Shown here piece after piece: positions 21,866 to 33,900 of a stretch of DNA of 64,000 nucleotides; position 1 is the first letter of the stretch; every line of letters starts with the position of its first letter. Under the pieces are notes generated by a model. It worked only from the letters and a program-made list of their open reading frames with translations, had not been told where the DNA came from and searched no databases. Made by a program: the position numbers and the translations under genes. This stretch comes from Diphasiastrum complanatum (lineage: Eukaryota; Streptophyta; Lycopodiopsida; Lycopodiales; Lycopodiaceae), in NCBI GenBank assembly GCA_029204225.1, contig CM055101.1, positions 45,630,180-45,694,179 on the forward strand. Reading direction: 5' to 3'.

Positions 21866-21964
21866 GGTACCGCCCTGGTACTGCGGATCCCAGGGCGGTA
21901 CCGTACCGGCGGTACCACTGATATGGTACCGGCGGTACCATACCAGCGGTACCAGAGGGTACTA
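21866..21964. repeat. 3' terminal palindromes of copy D
   Basis: GGTACC cluster with the stem GGTACCGCCCTGG ... CCAGGGCGGTACC at 21866-21902, ending GGGTACTA before a (TA)n spacer. Confidence 0.8.
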
Positions 21965-21983
21965 TGATATATATATAATATCA
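21965..21983. repeat. (TA)n spacer between copy D and the small element
   Basis: Short TA tract starting TGATAT and ending ATATCA, as at the other junctions. Confidence 0.7.
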
Positions 21984-22087
21984 TAGTGGCACGTGGTGCC
22001 GCCCGAAAATTCGCGGTACCAAGGCGGCACCATTTTTTTATTTTTTTATTTTTTTTTTAAAAAAAATTATTTAAAAAAAAAATTATT

Positions 22088-22651
22088 GGGCAATATGGGT
22101 ATCAGCTTGAAGATCTTGACGAGAGCAGTGCATTTATGCAGGCTGCCGGTGCTTTTAGCTACAAAATTTGTTAGACAACTAAACAATGCACCTCTCAGTT
22201 TAGTAGTCACTAGTTAATCGTGAGCTCAGATCTGTAAGGCCCCCGTTATGAGGAGAAGCCATTACTGAGCACGGTTGTTAGTATAGGGTCTATTGTGAGA
22301 CCATGATGGTTATGAGATGGCTAGATTACAGTTTCTATATAGCAGCAAGTCTTGGGGGGTTCAGGGGGCGTTAGCCCCCCGAGAAACGGGGGGTCCGGGG
22401 GGCTACGGGACGGTAGCCCCCCGGCTGGGGGTTTGGGGGGCAGAGCCCCCCAACGGCGGGGTCCGGGGGCCATTAGAGGTCCCGACGGTACGACCTCTTC
22501 ATGATTTGGCCTTCCGACTCCCTTAGTGAAAACACACTTTTTGGTGTTTTGCATCCCCTTGGTCCTTTGGTTGTTCGCTCTGGTCAGAACCGGCAACCTG
22601 CATAAATGCACTGCTCTCGTCGACAGCTTCAAGCTGATACCCATATTGCCC
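22088..22651. repeat. Inverted repeat, arms of about 65 bp
   Basis: The arms (22088-22155 and about 22585-22651) begin GGGCAATATGGGTATCAGC and match over ~65 bp with a few mismatches. They enclose ~430 bp of non-coding DNA. This may be the terminal inverted repeat of a separate nested MITE. Confidence 0.75.
22354..22470. repeat. G-run / C-run palindromic block
   Basis: Many runs of five or six G interleaved with C runs, such as GGGGGGCAGAGCCCCCC, inside the inverted repeat. Runs on both strands could form G-quadruplexes or hairpins. Confidence 0.7.
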
Positions 22652-22777
22652 ACTTGATTTTATTTTTTATTTTTTTTTAAATTAAAAAAAATAAAAAAAA
22701 TATTATATATTATGGTACCGCGGATCAGTATGGATCCGCGGTACCGGGATCCGCGGATCCTAGTACCGCTGGATCTA

Positions 22778-23290
22778 ACCGTTAGGCTATAGCTCAAAAG
22801 CTAGCAAGAGCTTAAAAGTCTCTAACTGCATGAAAAAATCTAGTTTTTAAGCTAGTTTCTTGGAGCAAGCTTGGAATTTGAATTTAGAAAGTCGAACATT
22901 TATCACAGTGCACAATGTCATACAAAGGGATAATGGATCTATAAATGCTAGAAAGGAGGCAAGAAGCTCTAAAAAGTAATAGACTCAAGTGTTTATCATC
23001 TTGAATAATAGAAAAGGAGCTCTTGCATTGTCATATTGAAGAATGTATTGGAGTAATTGGTTTGAAGAACTTTGGTTTGTTGGTTATGCATATGTTGTTG
23101 CTCTACAAGAGTTAGAATTTTTTGTTTAAGTATTAACCAATTTAAAATGATGGCTTTCTTATTAAGTAGATTTAACAAGAGAATAAGGCTCTAGAGTGCA
23201 CTTAATCAGAGAGGGTAAGCAAGTAAAGTGCACTTAATAAATTGGCTATGTGTCATTTCTTTGCACGTTTAAACATTAATGAAGTTGTTG
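22778..23290. other. No feature recognised
   Basis: AT-rich sequence to the right of the hAT array. No ORF, exon or repeat that I can support; presumably intron or intergenic DNA. Confidence 0.5.
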
Positions 23291-23850
23291 GGATTAAAAC
23301 GAAGATTCAAACTCACATAAATGGCGCATTTTATCCCAACCCATAATAAGATTGATGCATCTCGTACTACTAACTTGTTCAAAATGTGTTTAAACTTCAT
23401 GGACCTTGACCTATTGTGTCTGACAAAAATTCACATTCTACTCGCAATTTTTGGATCGTGTTATTTGAGAAGTTAGAGGTGCAATAGTATTGATCATCTT
23501 GATACGAATGGACAAACTGAGAAAGTTAACCAGACACTCGAAGATATGCTTTGGGCATATGTGAGTGTAAGACAAACGCAATAAAAAGAATGCTTCTAGA
23601 AAATTGAGTTTTTTTGAGGCCAGCCAGTCCTACTACTGTAGGTATGCCTCATAATATGCCTAGTGTGTTGGAATTTCTAACTCAAACGAAACAGACGTTG
23701 GAGTTACAAAATGCAGAATGTGAGAGCGACAATAGATCGAGTGAAAAGTTACGCTGATATGAATTGTACGCCAGGAGAGTTCGTAGAAGGAGACATTGTG
23801 TTTCTCAGGGTTCCAAACTCGACGCCTTCGTTACTATGAGAGGAGCGTTA
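23291..23850 (+). pseudogene. Ty3/gypsy integrase fragment
   Basis: In broken frames this reads AHFIPTHNKIDA, then [18 protein letters not shown]-like sequence, as in the integrase catalytic core and its downstream part. The same motifs are better preserved at 30640-31002, so this is the same family. Stops and frameshifts are frequent. The neighbouring reverse transcriptase lies downstream rather than upstream, so this is a separate fragment. Confidence 0.7.
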
Positions 23851-24640
23851 TTGTGCTTGTGAATGATAATAAGCTATGTTTATGGTAGTATCGAATTAGT
23901 TTTGTTATGACATTAGCTATCATTTCTACTATCGACTATCAAACTATCGTTGGATAGTTATTCGACTAATATATAGCTTATTTTCCAACAGTTGTTCCTC
24001 TCACAATATTATTAATTCACGTGTGAAGATATTTCTCGTAGCTACTATGCCTTCAGGTTATTGATATACAGTTGAGATCCCAAATGGTAAAGGCATAGAG
24101 GTTTGGGATAAGAAAGTCTCTCAAGCATCGTTATCTATTCAAACATATTCTAAGAAGTTAGAATTTTAGATCACCAAAATAGCTAAGTTTTGTATAGCTT
24201 TGTGCAAGCACTAGCATGCAAGTAGGCACCCCACTATATATTTTATTATGCATGTGTAGAAGTTTAGATATGAGGGTATGTCTGACGACTTAAAAGCAGG
24301 AGAGACCGTTTGTTCAGCATGCTCTTATTACCTCTATTCAAATAAAGAAGAAGAACTTGTAGTATTTGGTTGTGTTATGTGAATGTTGTTTCCAATTTTG
24401 ATAGGAATCAAATAATCCCACTCTAATAGTCCACAAGCAGCTTCATCTATATTTACATCTTTCATGGCATGTGCATTTGCATTGTAGCAAAGATGGGACC
24501 CAACAAGTGATCTGGAGAAGTTCATATGAGCTAAGCTTAAACATTTGTAAGTTAGTGACATGCTAGAGGGATTGCCACCTACGAGCTCTATCCAAGGTCC
24601 CTCCTTATAGAATGAGCCTAACATAGGAGAAAGTCAAAAG
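23851..24640. other. No gene recognised
   Basis: AT-rich. A minus-strand open frame at 24334-24624 (96 codons) has no recognisable motif and looks like chance. Possibly LTR or leader of the adjacent gypsy remnants, but no LTR boundary could be fixed. Confidence 0.4.
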
Positions 24641-26330
24641 GATGTTGGAGTAGATCAACGTAGGATATGTTCGTCCTAGTTATTCATCCTTTGCCTCTCC
24701 TAATATACTTCATAAGAAACAGGATGATAGTTTTCGAACATGCGTTCATTATAGAGGATTGTATAAATTCATTGTAAAGCACAAATATCTTATGCCTAGA
24801 ATTGATGATCTAGTAAATGCGTTGCAAGGTGCAACCATTTTTAGTTAAGATAGATCTCAAAGTAGTTACCATCATACATGGATTCAGGACAAAGAGGTCC
24901 AAAAGAAGGCCTAACGAACCCGATTTGGGCATTATGAATTTTTTGTGATGCCATTCGGGCTAATAAATGCACTAGACATGTTCGTGATGCTCATGAACAA
25001 TGTCTTGCATGACTATATTGGCAAGTTTGTCATCAATTTTATTGATGATATACCTGTCTATAGTAAGGCAGTGGTGGAGCATGAGAACCATCTCTAGACC
25101 GTAAATGGCAAGTTACAAGTTTCTACCTTGTATGCTAATGCTTATAAGGCCAATTTCTTGTGTAAGACTCGTGTTGCAAGTATCTTGGTCACGTAGTGAT
25201 GATAGAGGGTATTCTAGTTGACCCAGTCAAGGTGCTTGTGGTAAGGAAGTGGTTGAGGCTTGCTGATATACGTCTATTATAGTGATTTACGGGCTTATGT
25301 AAGTTCTACCATAGGTTTGTTAACAACTATTCTTGGGTAACTACTCCTTTAATGGACCAATCATGGAATAATAACACTGTCGTGTGATGAGATGCTAAAG
25401 TTTAGGAGGCGGTGGCCACAGCTCCACCAGTCCTCAAAGCTGTTGATACCCAAAAATTGTTTGACCTAGAGATGGATGCAAGTAGAATCTTTGTAGTTGT
25501 AGTGTTGAGCCATGACGGTAGACAAATAACCTTTGAAAGTAAAAAGTTGACTACAAGTCAACAGAGGTTTCTAACATATAAGCATGAGTTGTATGTGATT
25601 ATAAATGCGTTAAGATGTGGCGCCGTTGTTTGTGGGGTGCCCAATTTTATGTGTACACAAATCATCATAATCTAAAGTATTGTTACACTCAGCCAGATTT
25701 GAAGGGTCGCCAAGCTTGGTGGATCAAGCTGATGCGCAAATTTTAGTTGGAAAGTCTCTTTCAAAGAGGAAAGGAAAATTGGTCGCTAATGCACTATCGC
25801 AGTTACTGCATTAAATGAGCATTATTGTAGTTGATACTGATCTCATGGAGGAGATCAAGAGAGCCCATCAAAAGGATCCACATTGGCAACGCGTGTGGCC
25901 TGAAGCTCGCAAGATAACCAAACAGAAGAGTTAGTTTTCTTTGTCCGTTATGTAGAGGCACACATCAGTACGTATGTTACGTAAATACACTGTTAAGAAA
26001 GGTATGTTGAATTGAAAAGTGTTTGTGCCAGACGTGGAGGACCTCCATTGTAAGATACTCCATGAATGCCATGATGGTACTTGGCCAAGGCACCTTATGT
26101 TAATAACACTAGTAAGCTATTGAGATGGCATTATTCCTGGCCATGATTGCAACAAGATTTAAAGTCATACGTTGAGCGTTGCATATTTTGTCAAGTGAAC
26201 AAGGTTGAGAGAGTAAGTTTCGGGCTCGCTACATCCACTTGTGATAGCTACAAGAAGGCCGGAAAGCATTTCTATGGATTTCAATGTTGGTCTACCTCAA
26301 TGTTTCATTGAAACGTGTTTTATTCAATGA
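24641..26330 (+). pseudogene. Ty3/gypsy reverse transcriptase-RNase H-integrase remnant
   Basis: Conceptual reading with several stops shows reverse transcriptase blocks ([36 protein letters not shown]), then an RNase H segment open at 25412-25675 (DASRIFVV, TFESKKLTTSQQRF), then decayed integrase zinc-binding sequence to about 26300. The order RT-RH-INT is that of Ty3/gypsy. The catalytic YVDD-type motif reads FIDD, common in gypsy elements. It is non-functional. Confidence 0.8.
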
Positions 26331-27914
26331 AACTCCATTTAGAAAAGTCCTTTTCAAACAGACCGTTCGAAATGGATTTTAAAACTATGAAAAACAAAAA
26401 CCTCCTAATGTGTGTGTGTGAAAGTTTGGCATATAAAACTTTAGTTAGAACTGAGTTGTGGAATAGTAGAATATTGAATACCTTGTGCATGTGCATTGTG
26501 TGATGTATCATTGAGTCCTCAATCATCTAAATGTGTGAATTACCAATTGTTTATATTGTCATTGTATAGAGCTATAATCACTATCTAGACACTTAAACAA
26601 CACTTGGTTTTCCCTTAACCAAACTCTGTGAGTAAAACCAAGAAGAAGAAAGCCCTACAAATGTTTTGTCGTTTCTTTCTCGACAAAGTTGATTCTTTCC
26701 TGTTTCAAACGTGTTTCAAACACATAGCAGAAAGGCTTTTCAAAAAGGTTCATGAAACATGGGTCTACCTAGGATTTTACTATTGGATTCCATTATGGTA
26801 GTGGCAGACAAGTTTTCCAAGATGGAATGAGCAAGAAGGTCATAGTTCTGCAAGTAGTTGAGTTGATTATCCAAAATGTGGGCAAATTGCATGGACTTAC
26901 GAAGTCTGTAAAAATAGCTCCATGCCATGCGTACTATCGTGGTAAAATAAGGATAAAGATGGCCAATTATCTTCAAGACTTATAAATCTTTTCTTTCAAA
27001 AGTTCTTACTATATTTTTGTGTGAACTTAGAAATAGATAAACACCTATCAAATAGAGCTTATTCTTTCACACTTTGTTAGGGTTCAATCATACAATATTT
27101 AATGTGCATATTAAATTATGTAAACTAGGTGCTATGAGAGAAACTCTTGTGAAAAAGGAGAGGTCATAAGAAGAAGACATATTCTTATCAATCAATGGAC
27201 TCATGGAGTACACAAATGTTTTGCAAACTACTGATAATGATGATCTGATCTTTAGCAAACATAATTGTCCTACATGCACACTAAGCAGCACTTCCTTTTT
27301 TGACATGATCTAGCAATTATTGAGAATCATGATATGTGAGTTTGCTATCAACATGACCAGAACTCCTTGTGCCGGTTATGGACTGTTGTTAGATACAAGA
27401 TTTCTATATTGTAGGTTTTCTGTTCCCTTTTTAATACCACTTTTTTGTACATTTTGCTGTTTTATGCTTTTGTAAGTTCATGTCAATGGCATTGTGAGCA
27501 ACATGTTTAAAAGTTCCTGGATGTATTTTACTTGAGATTTGGAGAGATTCGGTCGTGTTGGAAGATATTCTACTAAAATTCAATTCTTTGTTAACTTTCA
27601 AGATTTCGCAAAACTATCATAAAAGGTGTTGTAAAAGTTTAGAATTTGAAGGGTTAAGAAGTTCATATGTTAACCTTATGCTAAAAAAACATTAGTTCCT
27701 TTTCTTTTCTTTTTTCTCTCAATGCATTTCCTTTCTCCCACACAGCAACTCCTTTCTCCATATGCTGTATCTTTCCTTTCTCCCACACCACAACTCCTTT
27801 CTCCATGTGTTGTAACTTTCCTTTTGCTTCTTCTTTGCTTGTCTTCTACATAATTGTGTTATTTGAATAAATACTATCAAGCATATTATCAAGATGGTAT
27901 GCAGACATTCGCAG
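26331..27914. other. No gene recognised; presumed intron of the PDR gene
   Basis: No coding or repeat signal that I can support. The last ~200 bases before 27915 are pyrimidine-rich (repeated TTTCTCC) and end GCAG, as expected upstream of a plant splice acceptor. Confidence 0.5.
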
Positions 27915-30900
27915 AAGGATGTTTCAAATGTGATGGGTGCACTCTATTCTGCCGTGTTGCTTTTGGGGGTCAACAATGCTTCTAGTGTTCAGCCAGTGGT
28001 CTCAATTGAGCGTTCAGTTTTCTACAGAGAACGTGCAACTGGCATGTATGGGCCACTTCCGTATGCCCTTGCACAGGTATGTAGATATTGAGGTTGCATT
28101 TTGCTTCAAACTACCAATTATATTTGTAGCAGCCCATACATAGTAAGCCATAAATTTTAAATTATCTTAGAAAAGCTTTTGGTAAGGAACAAGAAAGTAT
28201 ATGATGCTCTCCATTCATCCTTATACAAAGTGTGGCTTACGAGAATCATTATTGTTACTTACATATGCATTATTAGACTTACCCCCTCACTTTTTGTAAA
28301 GGCTACTTAAGTGGTGTGCAATCTAAGATCACACCCTACAGAAGTAGAACCTAGCTCCTCCCCTATGATAACCACGAAAATCTGCACCTAAAACCCCTCT
28401 CTGACTGTTGTATGCAAACATGTATATCTGCCAATATCATAACCACCCGAGCCTCATCTCACAATCATAGAATGCAAAGAATGCATCTGCATATGGAGGG
28501 TATTTCCACTCAATATTCATGCTCAAAGCAACATTACAAAACATGATTTGTAGCATAAGTATCATATGCATGTTTTATAAATCAATAGCCATAAGCAAAC
28601 CAAGAGAAACAAAATTGCTAGCCACTAGGAAAACAAAGAGAATTATGGATCTATATCCTGTGAAACCAGGGATGGATTTCACATCACAGATCCCCAGCTA
28701 CCTAAGTTTGGTCTTAAAAAACTCACATTCTGACTCCTTGGCAGTCCTGAAGTTGCATGAAAATTTCATCCTCTTCCTTCAAGTTAACCCTATAAGGAAA
28801 CAACGATACTTGGGCACTATCAAGAAGTAGCTTCATTTTGATGGTCTACACTTTTGGAGAGGTGTAGACCTTCAGGTAGGCGCTCAAGAATAAAATTGCT
28901 AAAATCTTGCCCAAGCCTATTGAACACTCTACATTCAAGTGAGTCCTCAGCTAAGGCATTATCAAGAGGTGAATCTAAAGTCATTTGTGATAACCCAATT
29001 TTTAGACTGAAACATGATCATCTATAAACATAACATCTTTCAAAAAGCATGGATAAACACAATAATTAAGATCTTTCATACTATCTTTAGCTTCCAAAGC
29101 AATCACAAAAGGAGCAGGCATGTCAACATCACCTTTCAGTTCAATCAATGAGCAATTAATCGAAATGGATAAACTATGTGTAACATAGTCCTTTTAAACA
29201 AACTCATTCTTGGAGGAAAACCACTCCTTTCCAAAAAATCATATCCACTTTATTTAAATTCATATTATCAAAATCAAGAGGTTCAACATAATCTTGGATT
29301 GTCGCTAAGGAACACCTAGTCCTAGATTTGACGATCCTCTCCACGCCGCCATCTTCACCACATGTTGGTGATTTCTTGGTGTTGTGGTAGTTTGTCGTAA
29401 ACTTTGTTGATGACATTTTGACTTGCAATTCAAGTGAGGTCAAGCATATGACTCACCTTAGAACTATGTTGTCTACTTTGAGGGAGAACACTTTATTTGC
29501 CAATAGTAAAAATGTGAATTGTTTACAAAGGAAATAGAGTATCTTGGTCATATCCATAGGCCAGATAGGTTGTTGTGATCGTTGCATGGCCTGTGCCTGC
29601 TGATTTGACAGCACTCTGTTCTTTTCTTGGATTAGCAGTATTTTATGAAAATATGCTAAGAGGTACTCCTATATTGCAACACCTTTGACTGATTTGACTC
29701 AAAAAAGTAGATTTGGTAAGTGGACTGAGCTTTGATCAATTAAAGCAAGTTTTTGCTAAGTGTGTCACTCTAAAGATTGTAGACCCTCAAAAGCCCTATG
29801 TTCTAGATACGGATGCGAGTGACATTGCTATGGGTATAGTTCTGATGCAAGAGGATAGGCTGGTGGCCTTTGAGAGCAAGAAGCTCAACTTTGCATAGAA
29901 ATTTATCCAACTCATGAAAAGGAGTTGTATGCCGTAGTTCATGCATCAAAGGCATGGAGGCATTATTTGTATGGATCGGAATTTGAGGTATTCATTGATC
30001 ATGATACCTTAAGATACTTTGTAAGCAGCCAGACCGTAGAGGCCAGCAAGCCAGATGGTTTGAGCTCATGCAGGAATTCCTAATGGAGGTTCGGTACAAG
30101 AAAGGTGTCGAGAATTGTGTGGCAGATGCACTATCTCGTGTGGTGTATCAGATGTCATTTGTAGTCATTGAAAATGACTTATTGTTTGAGATAAGCAGGA
30201 AGATCCTCACTGTAAGAAAGTGGAATAGGAGGTTAGTCATGGCCAAGCAGAGTCTCAAGAAGAGAGCTCTTCTACCTTGGTTCGCTCTTATCTTAAGTAT
30301 TCCATAGAAGATGGAATAGTGATGAGAAATGGGCCATGGCAAGGCTCTTGATCCAACTTGTGAGGTGCTGTGAAAGAGGATCTTGCATCTCTGTCAAGAT
30401 AGCCCTAGTGTTGGTCATTCTGGTGTGGATAGGACCTATGAGTTGATACGACGTAAATTTTGGTGGTCTAGACTTAAGAAAGACGTAAACCATTATGTGA
30501 CACATTTTTTTAAGTAATAAAGCTAAAAGGATAAAAGTGCCTGGATTATTACGCCCATTACCTATACCAAACGGGAGATGGGAAGGTATTTCCATGGACT
30601 TCACCACGTACGCAGCAGCAACATAATGCTATCCTAGTTGTGGTTGACAGACTCACTAAAATGGCTCATTTTATCCCAACTAATAATAAGATTGATGCAC
30701 CTGGTACGGCGGACTTGCTTATACATCATGTTTTCAGACTTCATGGATTACCTAGATCCAGTGTGTTTGATAGGGATTCTCGTTTTACTGGCAGTTTTTG
30801 GATTGCAATATTTGAGAAGTTAGAGGTGCAGTTGGGAATGAGTAGTTCTGATCATCTTGAAACGTATGGGCAGACTGAGAGAGTTAATCAAACTTTGGAA

Positions 30901-33900
30901 GACATGCTTAGGGCGTATGTGAGTGAAAGGCAAACGCAATGGGAACTTCACCTATCGTTGTTGGAGTTTGCCTATAATGATAAAAAGAATCTACAAAGAT
31001 GAGTCCTTGCGAGCTAAACTATGGTTTTAAACCAGCCAGTCTAGTTACTATAGGTATGCCTCATAAGACACCTAGTGCTATGGAATTTTTAACTCACATG
31101 TAACAGATGTTGGAGTTAGCAAAGGAAAATGTAATAGCGGCGATGGATCAGGCAAAGCCGTATGCCGATTTGGATCGTATGCCAAGAGAGTTCGAGGAAG
31201 GAGACATGGTGTTTCTCAAGATTCCAAGGACTCGAAAACCCTGAAGACTGATAAGTGTTATAAGTTGTCACCTAGATACTATGGACCTTGGAAAATTATT
31301 AATCTATATGCTTAAAAAAGGTTTTAGATGACGGTGAAAATTTGTTGGTTGATGGCCTTGTATTATTTTAGGAGCATGGGGAGGTGATACATGGACCAAC
31401 GAGAGTATAGGACCGGAGGCAAAGACGATTGTAGAATGGTTTGCTTTGTGAGTACTTGGTTGCATGGCATGGATGACCTCTCAGTGATCCTACCTGGGAG
31501 ACCGCACATGGGTTGCATGCACAGTATCCAGATTTTGACAATGTCATCTGAGGAGGGAAGGGATGTCAATGTAAATATCAGTTATAGTGACTAATTCCAA
31601 GATGGCCAAGGGGATACTAGGTCCCATGAGAGTCTGTTGGACTGACCTCCTAAAAAGTAGGAAGGGTCCAATTGACCAGTTAACGTGACACGTGTCATAT
31701 GTCAACGTGACACGTGTCATATGCTCATTGGGACACTTGGTCCAGTGCATGAGTGACACTTGTCAAACGGGTGGGTCAACAGGACGTGTCATATGCTCAT
31801 AGATCCACCTCTATATGCATAGTACAGGTAGGGTCATCTCCACCAACATGGTCACGTCCAAACCATGGGCACATTCCAATTGTGCCCACTAAAGCAAGTC
31901 AATGACAGTAATCATTTTGCATCAATAGGACATCCCACCAAATTGATTCATAGCTCCAGATTGGCCTTCCATCGCATATAATGAGATTTTCACCTCTTGT
32001 TTACTTGTTGTGTGCCCTTCTAGGTATGTAACAGGAAGGGGAGGGGATCGATCCTTTTGATCTAACAAATAGACACACATAGCTCTATGCCACAATACGA
32101 ATGGTTGTCCATGGAACATTTGCATTACCAAAGCAAGGAAAAAATATCTCAATAAAAGGAGTTCTACTATCAACTTGGAGATCTAATCTCAACCTAAGGA
32201 CATATTGGAGATTAATAGTAGCCTTTCTTCGTTCTAGTGCCAATGCAAAGAAGTATTTTAGGGTGGAGCACCATTTGAAACTAGAAAGGGGTTAGTTAGG
32301 GAGGGTAAAGGACAAAACCATCAACTCTAATGGGAGTTTGGGTTCCCCACCTACAATAATGGTTTAGGGTTAACTATTGGGTGGCCTCGCCTGCAATATG
32401 TAGGCACCCGTTGATCACTAGTAGCTTGAGGAAAAAACGACGTATGTGTTATGGACTGAATTACAGATTTTAGCATGAATGAAGCATAAAGATGATAAAT
32501 TGAGCAACTTAAACTAATCCCTACAAGAATAGGAAACATCACACGTAAGATTATAACCTAACCTTACAAGCAATGAAAGAAGATGACTAATGAGGACTAA
32601 GAGAGAGATATCAATATCATAAGCTACCTAATGAACAAATGATAGCCCTTAGCGGAACCTTCTAGAGATTAGGGCAACTTAGGGTACTTGGGTCCCATAA
32701 GGACATGCCCTTAATGATAATGGCTCAATGCCTAATTATACCATAGAAGCACTACGTTTTAAGAGCATTTTGGATCGAAACACTACTTTCTTTAAGTTTT
32801 TTTTGGGTCTTTTTTGTATGTATTTGTTAGGGTGGGAAAAAACAATAGTTTAAGGATGTAAAACAATTTCCAAACACATTGCAATTTTCTGTGAACTGTG
32901 AGTCTTCATCCATACTATAATTTATGTTAGAGTAGTAACTATAGGGTTTCCGAAACTCTGAAAAATCAGAGAAATGTAACAGACAACAATGAGCCATCCC
33001 AAAACCGACAAAGATGCTAGCATCTAAAGATTTCTAAACTTCAACTCTTCAACAAACCGACATCCTCATCATCATCATCATCACCATCATCATCATCCAA
33101 TCCCTTCTCAGCTCCCTCAGCCGCCACCCTCCTCTCTTGCATCCTATGCATCAGCCCTAGCCATGGATCTAGTGGTCCTACGCTCCATAATGACGTGTCA
33201 GCTCTTGATGATACTCCAAAAAGATATCATCACCAACTCCAGCCTTTGTGTTATCATGGCATTGTAGGAAAAAACAACTCAACAACGCTAAAAACTTTTA
33301 TTAAACAAATGCACAAAATAGATTACAAAAAAGTATACGTGCACTCATCGAAAACTAGAAGAGATGCATATACTAAACATGAAAATCCAAAATTGCGTAA
33401 TATTGGCTATAGGATTGCCAAATTTTCCATAGAGTGTTGTTGTCACATGGAACACCACAAGAAAATGCATATGATGAAATGCCACACTATGCTTGCAACA
33501 TGAACATATGTAACCATAAAATATGGAGTACTTGTTGATTGGTGATATGAAGACTCTATCAAGCTATACTAATGGACCATGAAAGCAAAATCAGGGCCTC
33601 GTGATCAATATCATAGGCATATGATAATGATTCTTCGGCAAATAAATGTATACCATGTCAAGCGTATTGACCAAGAATGCAACATAGTAGCATCAATATG
33701 AGTATCATGGTTAAAGAATGGCATAACAAAATTGTAACTTGTTGTATACATCTATAGAACCAAGATTGTGCTCTAATACAAATACACTACAAGACTAGAC
33801 TGGTAGCCTCAAAGTGGCTCAAAGCTAGCTGCATAGCCATGCAACACAATGAAAATAGCAAAAGGAAATGGTATAGAATGCACTTGTATATGCCTAGTAG

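Larger units (their letters stand above)
15832..21964 (+). mobile_element. hAT-type element, copy D (inverted relative to C)
   Basis: About 6.1 kb, plus orientation, starting TAGGTCCCGGTACC and ending ...GGGTACTA. Its 5' GGTACC array is almost absent (one or two sites). Its 5' untranslated region matches copy B (8924-9160) more closely than copy C, while the body resembles C. The transposase gene is damaged and the accessory gene is open. Confidence 0.85.
21984..22777. mobile_element. Small non-autonomous element with hAT-like ends and unrelated interior
   Basis: About 0.8 kb. The left end starts TAGTGGCACGTGGTGCC with a GGTACC site; the right end has GGTACC/GGATCC palindromes and finishes GCTGGATCTA, the same 10 bases as the 5' end of copy A (4601-4610). 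Inside these lie AT-rich stretches and an inverted repeat of ~65 bp. There is no coding sequence related to transposase or accessory gene and no credible ORF. It is probably a MITE-like passenger mobilised by, or built from, ends of the same family; that is inference. Confidence 0.6.

Noticed and set aside
24334-24624. Minus-strand 96-codon ORF
   Set aside because: No motif, no neighbours that support it, and no splice context; likely chance.
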